In this document: piece after piece, positions 1 to 12,800 of the stretch | Layout: each line of letters begins with the position of its first letter | Numbering within the stretch: position 1 is the first letter of the stretch | Origin: Oxyruncus cristatus | Taxonomy: Eukaryota > Chordata > Aves > Passeriformes > Cotingidae | Direction of reading: 5' to 3' | DNA: 64,000 nt | NCBI GenBank assembly: GCA_013399855.1 | Contig: VXAY01001314.1 | Span: 1,388,419 to 1,452,418, forward strand | The notes under the pieces: model-generated | The model's database searches: none | Seen by the model: only the letters and a program-made list of their open reading frames with translations | What the model was told of the DNA's origin: nothing | Made by a program: the position numbers and the translations under genes

Positions 1-3000
1 CTTTGTGCTTCAAAGATCTGGCTGCAAATGCAGCTATCCTGGAGCGGGGCCACCTCTGCCTTCTTTTTGCAGGGCAAGGCCACTGCGGCCACTTGTTTGG
101 CCAACAGCTGCATCCTGTGGCCGCTGCAATGCCAGAGTGGACGTGGGGATGGGGCATCTGCCTGTTAGTACAGTAGCTGGGAGTGGGAACTAACCCAGTT
201 AGTTAAAGCCACCCTACAGCAGCCACTGCTAGACATCAGCACCCATAAACAGCAGCGAAGGAACCCCTGATATACCCCCAGGCACCAGAAGGGAAACTAA
301 GGTGGGGTATTAGCATCAGAGGTGGAGAAACAGAAGGGAACCTGATGTGGTATCTTCTTTTCCCACAACTTTGGGAAGCAAAGGAATCATCCTCAAAACA
401 GAACGTGAAAAGCAGACACGTAAGTCCTCTCTGATGGGTCTAAGATGCTGCCTGCAATCCCTGCCGTGGGCTGAATTATCCTAAGAGCCCTGTGGTTCTG
501 TGTGGAGCAATTAAAAGTGGATCCCAAGTCCCTGCAGGATCACCCAGCAGCTATTTTCAGCAATGCTACATTCATGCACAGTTCCTTTGTTCAAGGAGAC
601 CGTTTCCTAAAGAAGCCTGAAATGTGGCAGCTAGAGATAAGGATGAAAAATAAAAATACAGCTGGTGGGTCAAAAGGGCAAAGAAAAGAAAGACCCCACT
701 CCAAGAATGGCGCAGGGTTTTGAGCACTCCCAGGGCATCGACCAGCACAGTCCTGCCAGTGCCAGTGAACCCGCCCTGCCTTGCCCCAGCTGGGCATCTG
801 CCTTGGGCCCATTCCCAAAGGAAAAGTTTTCTCCAAGGTCTCCTCTGGAGATCAGCAACTCAGAGGAGACCTCGGCTGAACGGGGCGACGCCAGCGAAGG
901 TCTCTCTGCAAATCATCGCTCCCACACAGACCATCAGACCCTTCCTGTGTGGTTCCCGTGCAGGAACGAGATGCTTTCCCCTTTCCCGGGGACCACACGC
1001 GTGCAGTCTCCATAGCAACAGCTTTGTTTCCAGTCAAACTTTTAATTTTTTTCCCCTTTTTCCTCCTTTTTTATGTTTAAATAAGGGTGCTATTCAGTGA
1101 ACTGCTGGGGACGGAGGAGGGAGGGCGGGCTGATTCCCAAGGATTGCAGTAATTAGGCGCTTCGTACGTTGGTGACAGGCTTGTCATTTGCCAAGCCGGC
1201 TCTTCGCCGCAGCGCCGGCTCTGGCAGCTCTCCAGCGCTTCCGAGTTAAGCAGCTTTCCAAATGCTTCGACCCAGTTTGCCTTAACTGGTGGTTGGGTCT
1301 GAGCTGCACTCACGCAGCAGCCTTTCTGCCTCCTCGGGTGGCTCACATCCATCCCCAAGCAGAGACGCCTGATGAGTTTTGGGAGAGTGTCAAAACTGAG
1401 ACTTTGTCAGCTCAGAGCAAGTGGAGAGAGATCAGGGAGAAATTAAGGTATTTTGGGCTCTCCTTGATCAGGTCCCTCCAGGAAGAGCTGAAGAGGGGCT
1501 TTTTCAGAGCCCTCTTACCCATATTCAGGTGTTCTGCCTTCCTCCTCTCTGGCAACGCATCTTTCCCCCTCCTCCAACACAGCCTCCAATTTTCTGCTCC
1601 TCCCCACCCTGCTGGGCATCGCAGCACTGTTCATCTCCCCCTCGGGATGCCTGGGCAAGCTCTAATTGATTTTTTAAGAACCATCTGCAAGAGAGGTGTC
1701 AGTGTCTCAAATACCTGTTCAGATTTCACAGCGGAAGAGCTTGGCAGCATCCCGGGAACCCCTTTGCCATCCCAAACCAAGCCCAGCGCCTGCGTCTCAC
1801 AGTCCCTGTGAGCACACGGGGCCGGGCGATGCTTTCACTTCCCAAGCCATGTCTGACAAGCCGTTATTGAGGAGTCAAAATCATCCCTGATGCCTCCAAG
1901 TGACTCTTCAAAGTAGCGATTAACTATTCACACTTTAATCTCCCTGAAACAGGCTCCAGCCCTTTGGCATCTTATTTCCATCTCTCTCTGTATCCTTCTA
2001 AATATGGTTAGTGCAGAAATGCTGATAGCAGAGGTTGGAGCTGCTGCCGAGTATATAAATCCAGGCATTGTATTAAGGCAGCTAATAGGCCAGCTTCTTA
2101 TTTACTATCCCTTGGTCCCTCTGTCCTGTCCCTAAAGTAATTTTATGCAAACCCATTCAAATGAAACCTTCTCTTTAAAGGCTGTTCCTTGGCAGTGTTA
2201 ACAAACACAGACTCCAGTCCACTCTCCTCCGAGGACTGGCTCATTTTAAGCATATCAACTGTGGGAAAGACAGGCCCGGAGTGCTAACTAGGATGAGCTG
2301 GAGGCAGCATTCGGCTCTGAGGGGTGCTGCTGGAGTTCGGGAAATGCCTTTTCCTCTCTGCCTGGATGGGGAAGAAGCTCACATCTGGATTTCTGACCCT
2401 AGCTTTGGAGAGATGTTACCTCCACCCTGGGCAGGGAGAGAATGCTCTGCCCTCAGCAAAGGCACTGAACTGGGAAAGGGCTTGTTCCCGGGGCTGCCCC
2501 CTGTGCCTGTCCAGCCCTGGGATGGCCGTGGTGCTGTGAAAGGCTGTGGAAGTCCCTTTGCAAAAGGCTTTGCGAGGAAGGGGCACCCTGCTGACCTCTT
2601 CCCACGCAGAGGCTAAAGCTAAAGGTCACCAGGGAGCGTTGCTGCTGAGCTGGAAATAGCACAGTCAGGGGCACGGGTGTCCCGGACCGCAGCCACAGCC
2701 TCCCTCCCTGCCCATAGGGGCATGGCATTTATACCGATTTTGGCCCTGCTTTGCAGTACCCAGCCAAGGGGTGGGTTTGAGCGCTCACATCTGTGCTCTC
2801 CTGCATCATGGACCCCAGCAATTGGGGCATGGGGGTCTGCTCTGCGGGGGCGCTGCGACACGGCCGGCCCCGCTTCGGGGCAGTTTCTAACCTGGCCTGA
2901 CCTGGTCCTTTGAGCATCTTGGGGCAGCAGCATGTGTGTTTTTAGGTGCTGTCCCCACTGCCTACCTTTGTTGGGAAGGCAACACTAAATCAGACGAGTG

Positions 3001-4400
3001 GCAGAGCTGGGTGATGTTACAGCCCCAGAAAGCTGCTGATTAAGTGTTAATTTTAACGCTTAAAACAATATATCTGTTCCCTTCCATCTGGGACGAAGAA
3101 AGACTCCTCAGCAGCTGCTCCCTGCCATTTTCCTTTCTGAGCTTCATGTGAGATCCCAAGTACTGTACCCTGCCGGGAGGTTTGACCTTTCTTGCCCCAA
3201 ATACCTCCTCCCTAAAGCCCTGTGTCCTGGATCTGCCAGCCCCTGCCTGGTCATGACCTTCTCCCCAAGGGACTTGGCTTGCCCTCCCATAAGCAAGGCA
3301 CGGGTGCTGCACAGCCCACAGGCACCGATGGAGTTTTGGCTGGTGTGTGTCTCCTGCGTCCCAGGAGCAGGGAAATAAAGGAAATCGTGGATGAACACGT
3401 GGATTTTGTTCCAGATGAGTGTGAACTCCCTCCCACTGCAGAGATGGAGCCTGCAGGGCTTCGTCCATGGCTCAGAGCAAGGGTGTTCAAAGCGATTTCA
3501 GCTGTGCTCCCCTGAGGAGAACATTGCTCCCCACAGCTTTTGCAGGGTATGCACATCTGTGGGAGCCAGGAGCTTAAACCCCTCTGGGGATCCCTCCTGG
3601 TCCCCCATACAAGCTGGAAAGCTGTCACCAGCACGCTGCAGCAAGGCCCTGACCCCCAAAAGGACGTGGTGAGCTGGCTGTTGGGGCCAAAAGTACTGAG
3701 GATTAAGAAGGGAATCGGGCACATTTGCACTCCCCGGCACGACCAGCCTTACAAATTACAGGGCAAAATCACTGAGGGCTTGCCATAAGCAGCCAAGCAC
3801 CTCTGTCTGCACCTCTGCTTACACCACAGCCTGACCAGAGCAGCCAGCAGAGTGTTTGCGCTCCTGTCCCCGACGGCGAGGGACCGTGTTCATCAGCAAC
3901 AGGATGAAACCAAAGAGCCAGGAAGCCAAAACTCACAAAAATGCACGCTCTTTGAGCTATCATTCATTTGTTGCAGAGGCTGTGGTGGCTATGCTAGGGG
4001 CTGAACAAGAGAGCCAGACTGCTGAGCTGTGTTTCCTAGGAGTTTGTGGATTCACTGGTATCTAATAAGGGGTTAAGCTCATATGGCAGCTTTTCTTTCA
4101 TAATGCACTGGTGGGTTGTTATCCTGTGTTCAGGAATTTGTTGCCATGAAACTTTTCATGTTGGAGACCTCTAATCCAAGCTTAGCTGAAACTGGCCAAA
4201 GGATTTTAGAGTCATTTGGCAACGCAGACTTAGGCACACACACATTTATACACATGCACGCACGCACAGGCTTTTGTTTCTTTGGGAAGGGGGCTAAACC
4301 CAAGGATTTTCTCTAGGAAGGTGGTCAACATACAGCTCCATTTGGAGAACTCAGAACATTAAATTAACTGTCTTGCAAATGTGAAAGGGTCAAGGCTTGG
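1..4400. other. Non-coding; should contain intron of the membrane-protein gene
   Basis: This lies downstream of the minus-strand donor at 4506, so at least part should be intron. No downstream exon was found with confidence. Minus-strand acceptors near 3357, 1100 and 650 were considered, but the sequences after them do not look conserved. About 1915-2170 is AT-rich and of lower complexity. The open frames on both strands here have no recognisable domain. Confidence 0.5.
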
Positions 4401-4420
4401 TCTAAACCCCATCCAAATCA

Positions 4421-5041
<621 letters not shown>

Positions 5042-5207
5042 TTACATGATCCGATAGGGATGCATCTGTGGTACCTCGGTCTCACTCCTGGAAATGCCCG
5101 TAGAAAACCCCTATGGGCGTGAAGTTCCTTAGGAAAAAGTAGATGCCGGAGTGATTTTGACTGATGTCATTTTTGTTCCTCAGCCGTCTCTCCCTGATGC
5201 TACTCAC

Positions 5208-5252
5208 TGATGAAAACCGGAGAGACAGGATCCTGCAGGTATTTTCAGTCAT
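5208..5252 (-). CDS. 45-nt micro-exon, probably carrying the start codon of the membrane protein
   Basis: A strong acceptor (TCTTTCTTTTCCAG) ends at 5253 and a GTGAGT donor begins at 5207. The 45 nt between them are exactly 15 codons, MTENTCRILSLRFSS, in phase 0 at both ends. This joins cleanly to the phase-0 start of the 4987-4507 exon across a 220-bp intron. The ATG sits directly at the exon's first base. If the exon follows the donor at 5727, the start context reads CAAG-ATG, with A at -3. The same upstream frame has no ATG between about 6400 and 5727, so this is the likely initiator, although an internal methionine is possible if transcription starts further upstream. The peptide is short and basic, as expected for the cytoplasmic side before the first membrane segment. 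It is inferred from splice signals and phase only. Confidence 0.6.
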
Positions 5253-5308
5253 CTGGAAAAGAAAGATTAATTGCCCTTCTCCAGCCTTTTTTTTTGTTTG
5301 TTTTCTTT

Positions 5309-5340
5309 NNNNNNNNNNNNNNNNNNNNNNNNNNNNNNNN
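5309..5340. other. Assembly gap (32 N) within T-rich sequence
   Basis: Thirty-two unknown bases follow a T-rich stretch and precede 22 consecutive T. In the gene model it lies inside intron 1, just upstream of the micro-exon acceptor. Homopolymer plus GC-rich promoter is a common cause of missing sequence in bird assemblies, so the true gap size may differ. Confidence 0.98.
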
Positions 5341-5726
5341 TTTTTTTTTTTTTTTTTTTTTTCACGGGCGATGGTCCTCGGAGAGACAGAAATCCCGCCT
5401 TTGCTGTTCCCCAGGCTCTGTCAGGGGCAAGGTGTGCGGTGCCGTGCTGTGACTCTCCCGTTAACGCTGCCCGAAGAATTCTCAGAACAGAAGCAGAGAT
5501 TCAAACCCCGCAAAGTTCAGCTGCTCCCGGCGTGTGGCGGAGCCGGCGGCGCGCAGCTCCCGGCCCTTCCAGCCCGGCTTTCAACAACTTCTTTCGCCGG
5601 CATCTCCCGATCGATCCCTTCAAAAACAAAACCCATGATCAGAGACCACGGCCACGCCAGCAACGAGCCCAGCTCACGGTCCGCGGAGGGCAGCCCAGCC
5701 CAGAAGCGGCCGCTCTCGGGTTTTAC

Positions 5727-6000
5727 CTTGAAGACTTTTCCAAGCGAACAGATCCCCTCGCCTGATGCTCCGGCTTGGTTTATCCAGCGCTCGGCTCCCT
5801 GCGGAGCTCCCCGCACACAGCCCCCCGATGCGGTGCCGCTGCCCGCCGTCTGCGGGGAGTGCGGGCACGGCTGCGTGTGTGTGTCTGTGTCTGTGGGTGT
5901 GTGCACACTCCTCCCCGTCCCCTTCCCCTGCTGTCCCTTCACCCTGCAGCCCGGCTCGCTCTTCCCAGCCGCCCCGGCTCCGGCAGGGAGGGGGATTAGC
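5727..6000 (-). other. Probable 5' non-coding first exon; upstream edge unknown
   Basis: A donor (CAAG then GTAAAA) lies at 5727/5726 on the minus strand inside the CpG island, 474 bp (including 32 unknown bases) upstream of the micro-exon. This is where a first exon of the membrane-protein gene would be expected. The transcription start cannot be located from sequence, so the right-hand limit given here is only a placeholder. An upstream ATG at 5868 opens a 49-codon frame that would stop just past the main ATG after splicing. The minus frame from 6482 down to 5517 is open, but its composition (P, G, S, R, T repeats) is what a CpG island gives by chance, so I do not call it protein. Confidence 0.35.
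5874..5904. repeat. (GT)n-like microsatellite in the CpG island
   Basis: An imperfect TGTG/TCTG run within the promoter-like island. It is short and interrupted. Confidence 0.7.
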
Positions 6001-8089
6001 TGCCGAGGGGTTGGCTCCACAACTCCGGAGTGCGCTGTGGAGCAGGCGATGCGTGGCGGGAGCGTAGGCTCAGCCTCCGCCGCTGCTCCCCGGGGGGTTA
6101 ATCCTTTCGATGGCGAAAAAGATGAGCTTTGATCCGTCTGCTGGATCTTCCCGGAGAGGTGGAGGGCAAGGTGGGGAGCAGCGGGAGCGCGCGTGTGGGT
6201 ACGCGGGCGCACCCGCAGGTCCAGCCCGCCCGTGCGGAGCCCAGCCTTTGTCTGGGAGCTGTGCCGCCGGCAGGGAGAAATCAAATCGCGGGCGCTGCCG
6301 GGAGGAGGGAGGACATCATCAATCCCACCGCCAGCATCCCACAAGAGTGACGCTCCCCACAGCCCTGCTTCCCCTCCTGCAGCCTCCACCCAGCAAACTT
6401 TTGGCATCAGAGCAGAAAGGCCGGAGGGTTTGACGCTGAGCTCCCTCACCCTCTCCCCCCCCTGGTTAGCTGTCTGTGTCAACTGGTAAGAGCCAGCCCC
6501 TCCTTGGGCACCTTGATAATGGTCTTAAACTGGTTCATGTTCCCTACAAACACATCTCCTCATCTGCCGTGGCATGGGGTTTCAGTGGGGTGCTGGCTTG
6601 GTTCGAAGGCACTGGGACTTAATGAGGAAGAGGAAATCTTAGAGAGGGGGAAATTGTCTTTCTATATTTGGAGGTGAAAATAAATCACAGCTCCATTTTT
6701 CACTTCTGCCTTTTTTTTTTTTTTCGTGCTGCTTCCCCATGTAAGAAACAGCTGCCACGAGGGCAAGGAAATCACCACATTAGGCCTGAATGCAGCCAAA
6801 TGGAGCTTCTGAGGGATAATAGCAAAAGATTAACTTTTTGCGTGTGTGTGTATCTGTCTCTGTGTGTTACCAGCCAGCAGCAATTCTGCCAGCTGCCCAG
6901 GGGCTGGAAGAGTATAGAATAAGATGGCAACATCTCTCCCATACAATAAAATCACCAGGGCTTAGGTTTGTGGTGGACGGATTATACAGCCCAGGAGCAA
7001 AGAAAATGTGGAGGGAAAAGCTTTTCTGCTCTCCGTGGAGTGTGCGTGGGCCCCGTCACAGCGACTTCTGGCTCCCAGGAACATTTAACAGCATCCTAAA
7101 ATTTCTTCTCAGAAGTAACCAAGCCATGACTGGTTACAGAAAGACATCTGGACAACTGCATGGATACATACCCTGCAATGGGACATGTCCTGATGTCCCC
7201 CTGCCCCAGTTTCATGATGCCTGGTGTTGGAGTGGCTCCTCTGCCTCCATGAAACCACAGAGATGCTTTGAGGGCCAGGGTAGGAGTCAGGAGCTAAGGG
7301 CAGATGGCTCCTCTCACACCCTCTGAGTCCTCTCACACCAGATTTTAGCCTGTCAAGATGGAGAACATAGCAAGATTATTTTTTTTATAAGAACTTTTCA
7401 ATGCAAAGTGAGTTCTGGGCTCTGTGAAGGGATACCTCAGTGCAGTCTGGCTTTGCCCTGCTCCAGAGGCACATCCTTTGGCTGGGGTTCCCAGGAGGAG
7501 GGGACAACCCCTGGGACATGCCTACTGCTCCTTGGGGACTGAAGCTGCTCTGAAGCTGTGCTTTCACAGCAGCTGTTTGGTGTTAGCAGTTGCCATGGCA
7601 CCAGTGCATCAACCAGAGGGAGCAGGAGAGAATCTGGTCCACCCTGAGCCATCCTTGTGACTGGCTTTGGGATGCGACAATCCTAGGCAGGCTCCCACCA
7701 GGCTGTGCATTTTTATTCCCAGGAGGGGATAGAGCTGAGTGATTTGGGGCAAAAGATTTGTAAAGCTGTTTGTGCATGGGGAGATTAATCAGAGAAACTG
7801 GGGGCAAAAGTGGCAGCTGTCTGCAGGCCTGGGGGCAGCTGGTGACAGCAGCCCACACCTCACTCCAGTGGGACACAGGGCAGACCCCCTTGGTTTCCTA
7901 GACCTCCACTGAGCACTTCAGGGAAGAGGCTGGAAAAGCACTTGGGGAAGCTCTGAGTTCTGCTGCAGGCACTGACTTCATTAAAGGGGCTTAGGGTAAT
8001 ACCACAAAAATACCCCTGCACCTTTTGTGTTTCCTCGGAGCGGAAGGAAAGTTGGTCCCCTTTCATTTCCATTAACACCCTTATCAATT

Positions 8090-8560
8090 CAAAGTGACTA
8101 AAGAGATGCTTAACTGTTCATTATACACTCTCTGCATCTCAGGTCTGAAAGGGAGGCTTTATTTCCACAATTATGGTTTCCATCCCATTACAGAGGGAGG
8201 GAGCACGAAGAAATATGGAAGTGTGGATTTTAATAACCTTATATTTCAAACTCTCTGTTATTAAAAAAAATGTTTGCATTTACTGTGATGGGGGGAAGAT
8301 TAAAAGGATTGCCATGGATTCCACTTAGGGAACATTGCTAATGATTTCAATAAATCACTTTAAATAAAAATCACAATCTCCACAATTCCACCCAAATGCC
8401 ATTTGGCAGAGGGGTTGATTATAGGAGCAAAATGAATTTCAGAATTAGCTGCTTGTCCTAATGCAACTGGACAAATTAAATTTAGGGATACGCACATATC
8501 CAATGAAACACATATCTCATGCAGAAGAGCGGTGTTTTGGCCCCTGGGAAAAAGAACAAA
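8090..8560. other. Candidate conserved non-coding element (AT-rich, unique)
   Basis: A long non-repetitive AT-rich stretch in moderately GC-rich surroundings. It has several homeodomain-like cores (TAAT/ATTA), ATTTGCAT-like and CAATAAA-like words, and no long open frame. This texture is typical of developmental enhancers in vertebrate gene deserts. The call rests on appearance alone. Confidence 0.3.
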
Positions 8561-9021
8561 TAATGTTTTAGTGGGTCAAGAAAGATCTTGTCCCTCATGA
8601 TGGATGTCGAGTGTTTGTTTCAGATATTTCCTTAGTATTTTTATTTTATGGCTTATTCCCTACGTAACTACAGTCAAAGCACTAGCGTTTTATTTCCACC
8701 AAGGCAGGATCCAGCTACCTACTGGGACTTGTCTTTGATGATGCTGGTGTCCATGCAGAGCTCAAAAACTGCCCTGACATGTCGCTAGCAATGCCCAGAG
8801 CAGACAGTCTTGATTCCTGTCTGTGTCTGGGGCCATATCCCAGGGTCTCTACACAAGGTGAAGCCCATGTGCTGCACCAGGCCTGGAGATCTGACTCTGC
8901 TCCCAGCTCCACTGCTGGCTGCTTGTCCTCCTTGGCAACACATAAGGGACGTGGAGGGAACAGGCTATGGATGTGGCAACAACTGTCAGGTGCAAATGGA
9001 GCTGCAGGGGTGGAGAGCAGC

Positions 9022-9067
9022 GTAGGAGTTTATCCCTGTGCAGTGTAGGAGTTTATCCCAGTGCAGC
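9022..9067. repeat. 23-bp tandem duplication
   Basis: Two head-to-tail copies of a 23-bp unit beginning GTAGGAGTTTATCCC (9022-9044 and 9045-9067). They differ at two positions, near the middle and at the end, so the duplication is fairly recent. Confidence 0.9.
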
Positions 9068-9873
9068 GGGCTGTGGCTCAGGAAGGCTTTGTGTCTCGCC
9101 CTGGCCGAGAGCTATTCAGAAGTTGGCAGAAGATGTAGCCAGGAGGTGCAGCTCCAGCAGCAATGTCTCCATCTGTAGTTTTGGGCAAGACATTTGTTTG
9201 CCCAAGGGTAATTTTTACAGCCTTAAGGTGTTTTTTTGTGTCTGTCTTCTGTGCCGGCTGCCGACACCAAACCCTGATCCTCACCAGAGAAACCACCACA
9301 CAACTGTCAGCAGAATAAGCACAAAGATCTACACCCTCACACGGCACAAGGTGAAACAGTCTTCACAGGACTTCTTCAAACCATACAAATTTTAACTGTG
9401 CAGGGTGACATCCGCGTTCCTATCCAGATGCAAGCTCATGGGGGCTGCACAGTTCCTGTCCCAGTTTCTGCAGCCTTCCCACGGATGAGGCGTGCTGACC
9501 TTCACTCATCCCTGTGTGGGCCAGATGCTCTTCCCTGCCTCCCTGCCTGGCTGTGCTCAGCTTCTGCGCTACACCCTGCAACAGCGACTTCATTTCTAGG
9601 CAAATTCCATACCTGTACCAAAGTTTTGACAGCAACCTTCCTGCGTGACAAGAAGTTGTGAAATACAGGCTTATCCTCTATTCCCATTCCTGGCATCCGT
9701 CTTGCCCAGCGATTTCTGCTTGAACAAAACAAACAAACAAGGAACAGCAGCAATTTTTAGCAGATGAATCAAAGCGAGCTATCTTTATCTATCTATATAT
9801 AAAAACACCTCTTTAAAAATGTTTTTTTTTTGATGCTGTATTATTCATGCTCCCAAAGCTGAAGAAGTCCAGA

Positions 9874-9891
9874 TTATAATAATAATAATAG
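9874..9891. repeat. (ATA)n microsatellite
   Basis: About five to six ATA/TAA units in an AT-rich stretch (9770-9910). Confidence 0.85.
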
Positions 9892-12800
9892 ACATAATAA
9901 ATATGCCATATTAAGTGCAGTGCCTGGGAAGACTGTTCCCTATCTGCTGTCTCTGGTAAGCAAAGTGGGGTTTTAACTCTGCGTGTGGCACCATCTCATG
10001 GACAGCTTGGCTTATTCAAAGGACTTTAGAAGCTGAAGGCAGGCATAGAATTATCCAGCATGAAAAGCTTGCTTCCTGAAAGAAAGGGGAACATTTCTCG
10101 AATAAACAAACCCAGGGCAACAGGAGTAATTGCAGTGGAGCTGAGGTGGGAAAAGTGAATTATATGTTTTGTTTGCATCTCTAGAAAATGCTTTGGCAAA
10201 AAAAGCACTTGTAGGGGTTATCTGTGGTTAAATCTGACACATGTAGGCAAAGCTGAATAGGAAGGCTTCATCCCAACAGGTGGGAAAGTACTGTTTTTCC
10301 ATGTCTGGTTCTGCTCACAGCTTTGCTGTCCTGAAACCTAGTGAGAAAGTGAGCCAGGCTGTGTGCATCCAGCACCTCCCAAAGCCTCTCAAAGGGATCT
10401 GGAGGGAGAAGCTGGCAGTCTGTACATTTTCTATATTCTCTGCCATCTAAGCTGGATATGTAGATCTAAAATAAAAAAAGTCACCAGCTGTTTCTTTCAA
10501 GCAAAGTGGAGAAGAAACGGCATGGATGCAAACCTGTTGGAGTCTTCAGAGAGTTTGAAAGGGCAGGACTGAGGCATCAGTCCACCTGCTAACATCTGGG
10601 CTCCAGGAAGAAAGGCAGAGGAAAGGAAGAAGTGAAGGAACTGAGAAAGGCAAATAGGAAAACTTACCTCCTTCCCTGAAATATCCCCCTCAACACAGCT
10701 GGAAGTACAGGAATAGAGACCTCCCCAGACACCAGTTCTCATTCCCTACAGACACACAGAGAAGTGTGTGGCTCTGCTGCCTGCCCCTTGCAAAGTCCTT
10801 GCTCCAGTGTCTTCTCCTCCCAGACAAGGACCCAATTCTAACAAGGGACCTCTAAAGTTGTGCTAGCATTTCAGGTGTGGAGGAAGAGCTGAGTGGGGTT
10901 GAGCGTGAGAAGTGCTGCTGCGTTGCCAGGCAGGTTACAAATACACTCTGTGACTCCTGATTAATCTGCCACCTCATACGAGAGGTGATGCAGAGCTCTC
11001 TTCTGCATTGCAGATTGTGCTCCCGCCTTGCCCTTTCCCCAGCACCTCTCATAACCCTTACCTGCTATTTCCCAGGCACTCATTCAGCACCTCACAGTGC
11101 ACTCCAGGCCTGATCCGTAGGTTGCTGCCTGCTCAGGTTGTAACTGTGTTTGCAGGCTGATCCCACCCTCACAGGTGGGAAACCAGCCCCTGGGGCCACG
11201 TCCTGGCTGTCTCTGCCGCACCAGGCACGCTCACATTAAAGGAACTGGTGGTAGAGGGGGACTGTAGCATTAGCCTGATGCTGAATGGAAGTGGATAACA
11301 CTCCCTTCTTTCCTGCACTCCAAAGCAACGTGTGCAAATGGTGGATCACGGATGGGAACATCCCCCTGCTATAGGCATGTGGGTGCTGAAACAGAGGAAA
11401 GAAGTGGGCACAGCCCTTCCGGAGTGAAGGCTGAAAATGGGTGATAGCATCTCTTCTCCCCGTTCAGGTCTGGCAAGGTCAGCCAACTCCTGGTGAACTG
11501 CAGGAGCCTGGGACTGAGTGACAGGAGCATGAAGCAGCTCCAGTCTGGACTGAGCTCTGCTGCATCCCAGCAGGGGCATTGCCTCGAGCGCCCCGTGGTG
11601 CTCCAACTCTAGCGGCAACGCTTCTCTTGTCAGCAGCAGGCAGTTGTGATTGGCAGTGGCAGCAAAACGCTTGATTACTTTGGGATAGGATAAACTCAGG
11701 AGCAGAACCAGAAAAAGAAAGAAATGTTTTTAACGAGTATGGAAACCACTTTTAACCCACGTGCAACCAGAGGTGTGATTGCATCCCTTCCATCTTTCTA
11801 TTTTGTGATGGAAGTGCTGCACGTTGTTTTTTTCCAATCTGCCTGCTTAATGCTACCAACGAGTAATTTAGCCAGGGAAATGTTCACTTCTATGAGTTGA
11901 AGCCCCAGGGGAAGTCTGAATTAAGACTAAAGGTGACATTCATAATGAGCAGGGCAGGATTTTTTTGCATAGGCTGTTAACCACATGGAGATATAATCCT
12001 TTGACTCCTGCACTTTACCGCTACAAAGGTATTAAATGTCCACTAATGTTACGTAAAATTGTTCACAGCTCACCAAAGCTTTTGGCTTTCAAAATGTTGG
12101 TTGCATTGAATGTTCTTCTGGCTGAACCTGCTGTTCCACAGATGAAGGAGCTCTCCCATCAGTGAGCTGCTATACAGTCAGCTCTTGTCCTTCAGCGCTG
12201 AGTTATAGCTTCTCTTGGTGAATGCAACTCGAGACTTCTTCACTGCAATTTGAATCAGCATCTTCCTCTGTCCCATCAAGCACAGAGAGCTTCATATTTC
12301 CTTCTTCCCTGGAGCACTCTTTGATGTTTTTGATGGAAAGAGCGATCTGTGGGTTAGTGTAAAAATGACCTTACGTGCTTCATTTCTTTTATCAGAGAGA
12401 ACAGAAAAAAAAGGAAGCCACATCCATGCACATTTAGACAATTCAGGGAGATCAGGTACATGATGGAGCAGCAGCCCCGCTGTTCATGGTGGTGCTGAGC
12501 TTCAATGACATTGCACACAAACTTCTGCTCCAGAATGGGACCCTGCTGAAGGTGACCTTGGGATCTGAGCGGTGGGAGAGCACAGACACTGAGATTTTGC
12601 CTCAAAAGAGGTTCTGGCTGTGGAGTTGTGTCCCAAGGAAAGGAAGCCTGATCCCAGCAGTCAGAGACCCTATCGTTCCCATCCTCGGCTGTACCTGCCT
12701 TCAGTTACCCTATGCAACCATTGCCTCCTCATGTCAACGGAGCAGAAGCCTCCCCTTTCCGTGTCTGAAGGCTCTGTGCTCTTCTGCACGCCTCATCCTA

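Larger units (their letters stand above)
5470..6330. promoter_or_regulatory. CpG island, likely promoter of the minus-strand membrane-protein gene
   Basis: This is the only long stretch with very high G+C and dense undepleted CpG in the window, for example GCCGGCGGCGCGCAG near 5540 and CGCGCGTGTGGG near 6190. It includes a CCCGCCC Sp1-type box near 6226. It lies directly upstream, in minus orientation, of the two coding exons, which fits a TATA-less housekeeping or developmental type promoter. A (GT)n stretch lies inside it. Transcription could also run rightward from it, but I see no supported exon on that side. Confidence 0.7.

Noticed and set aside
1188..1811. 207-codon plus-strand open frame
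   Set aside because: No domain, no promoter or splice context; composition is like chance frames in GC-moderate DNA.
3040..3357. Possible next exon of the membrane-protein gene after a minus-strand acceptor near 3357
   Set aside because: The acceptor is only moderate, and the in-phase reading (GDTHQPKLHRCLW...) shows no sign of a continuing membrane-protein tail.
5517..6482. 321-codon minus-strand open frame through the CpG island
   Set aside because: Low-complexity P/G/S/R/T composition expected from GC-rich DNA, no domain, and it runs past a plausible donor at 5727.
12480..12505. REST/RE1-like word (GCTGTTCATGGTGGTGCTGAG)
   Set aside because: The half-sites have three extra bases between them, which is neither the canonical nor the usual non-canonical spacing.
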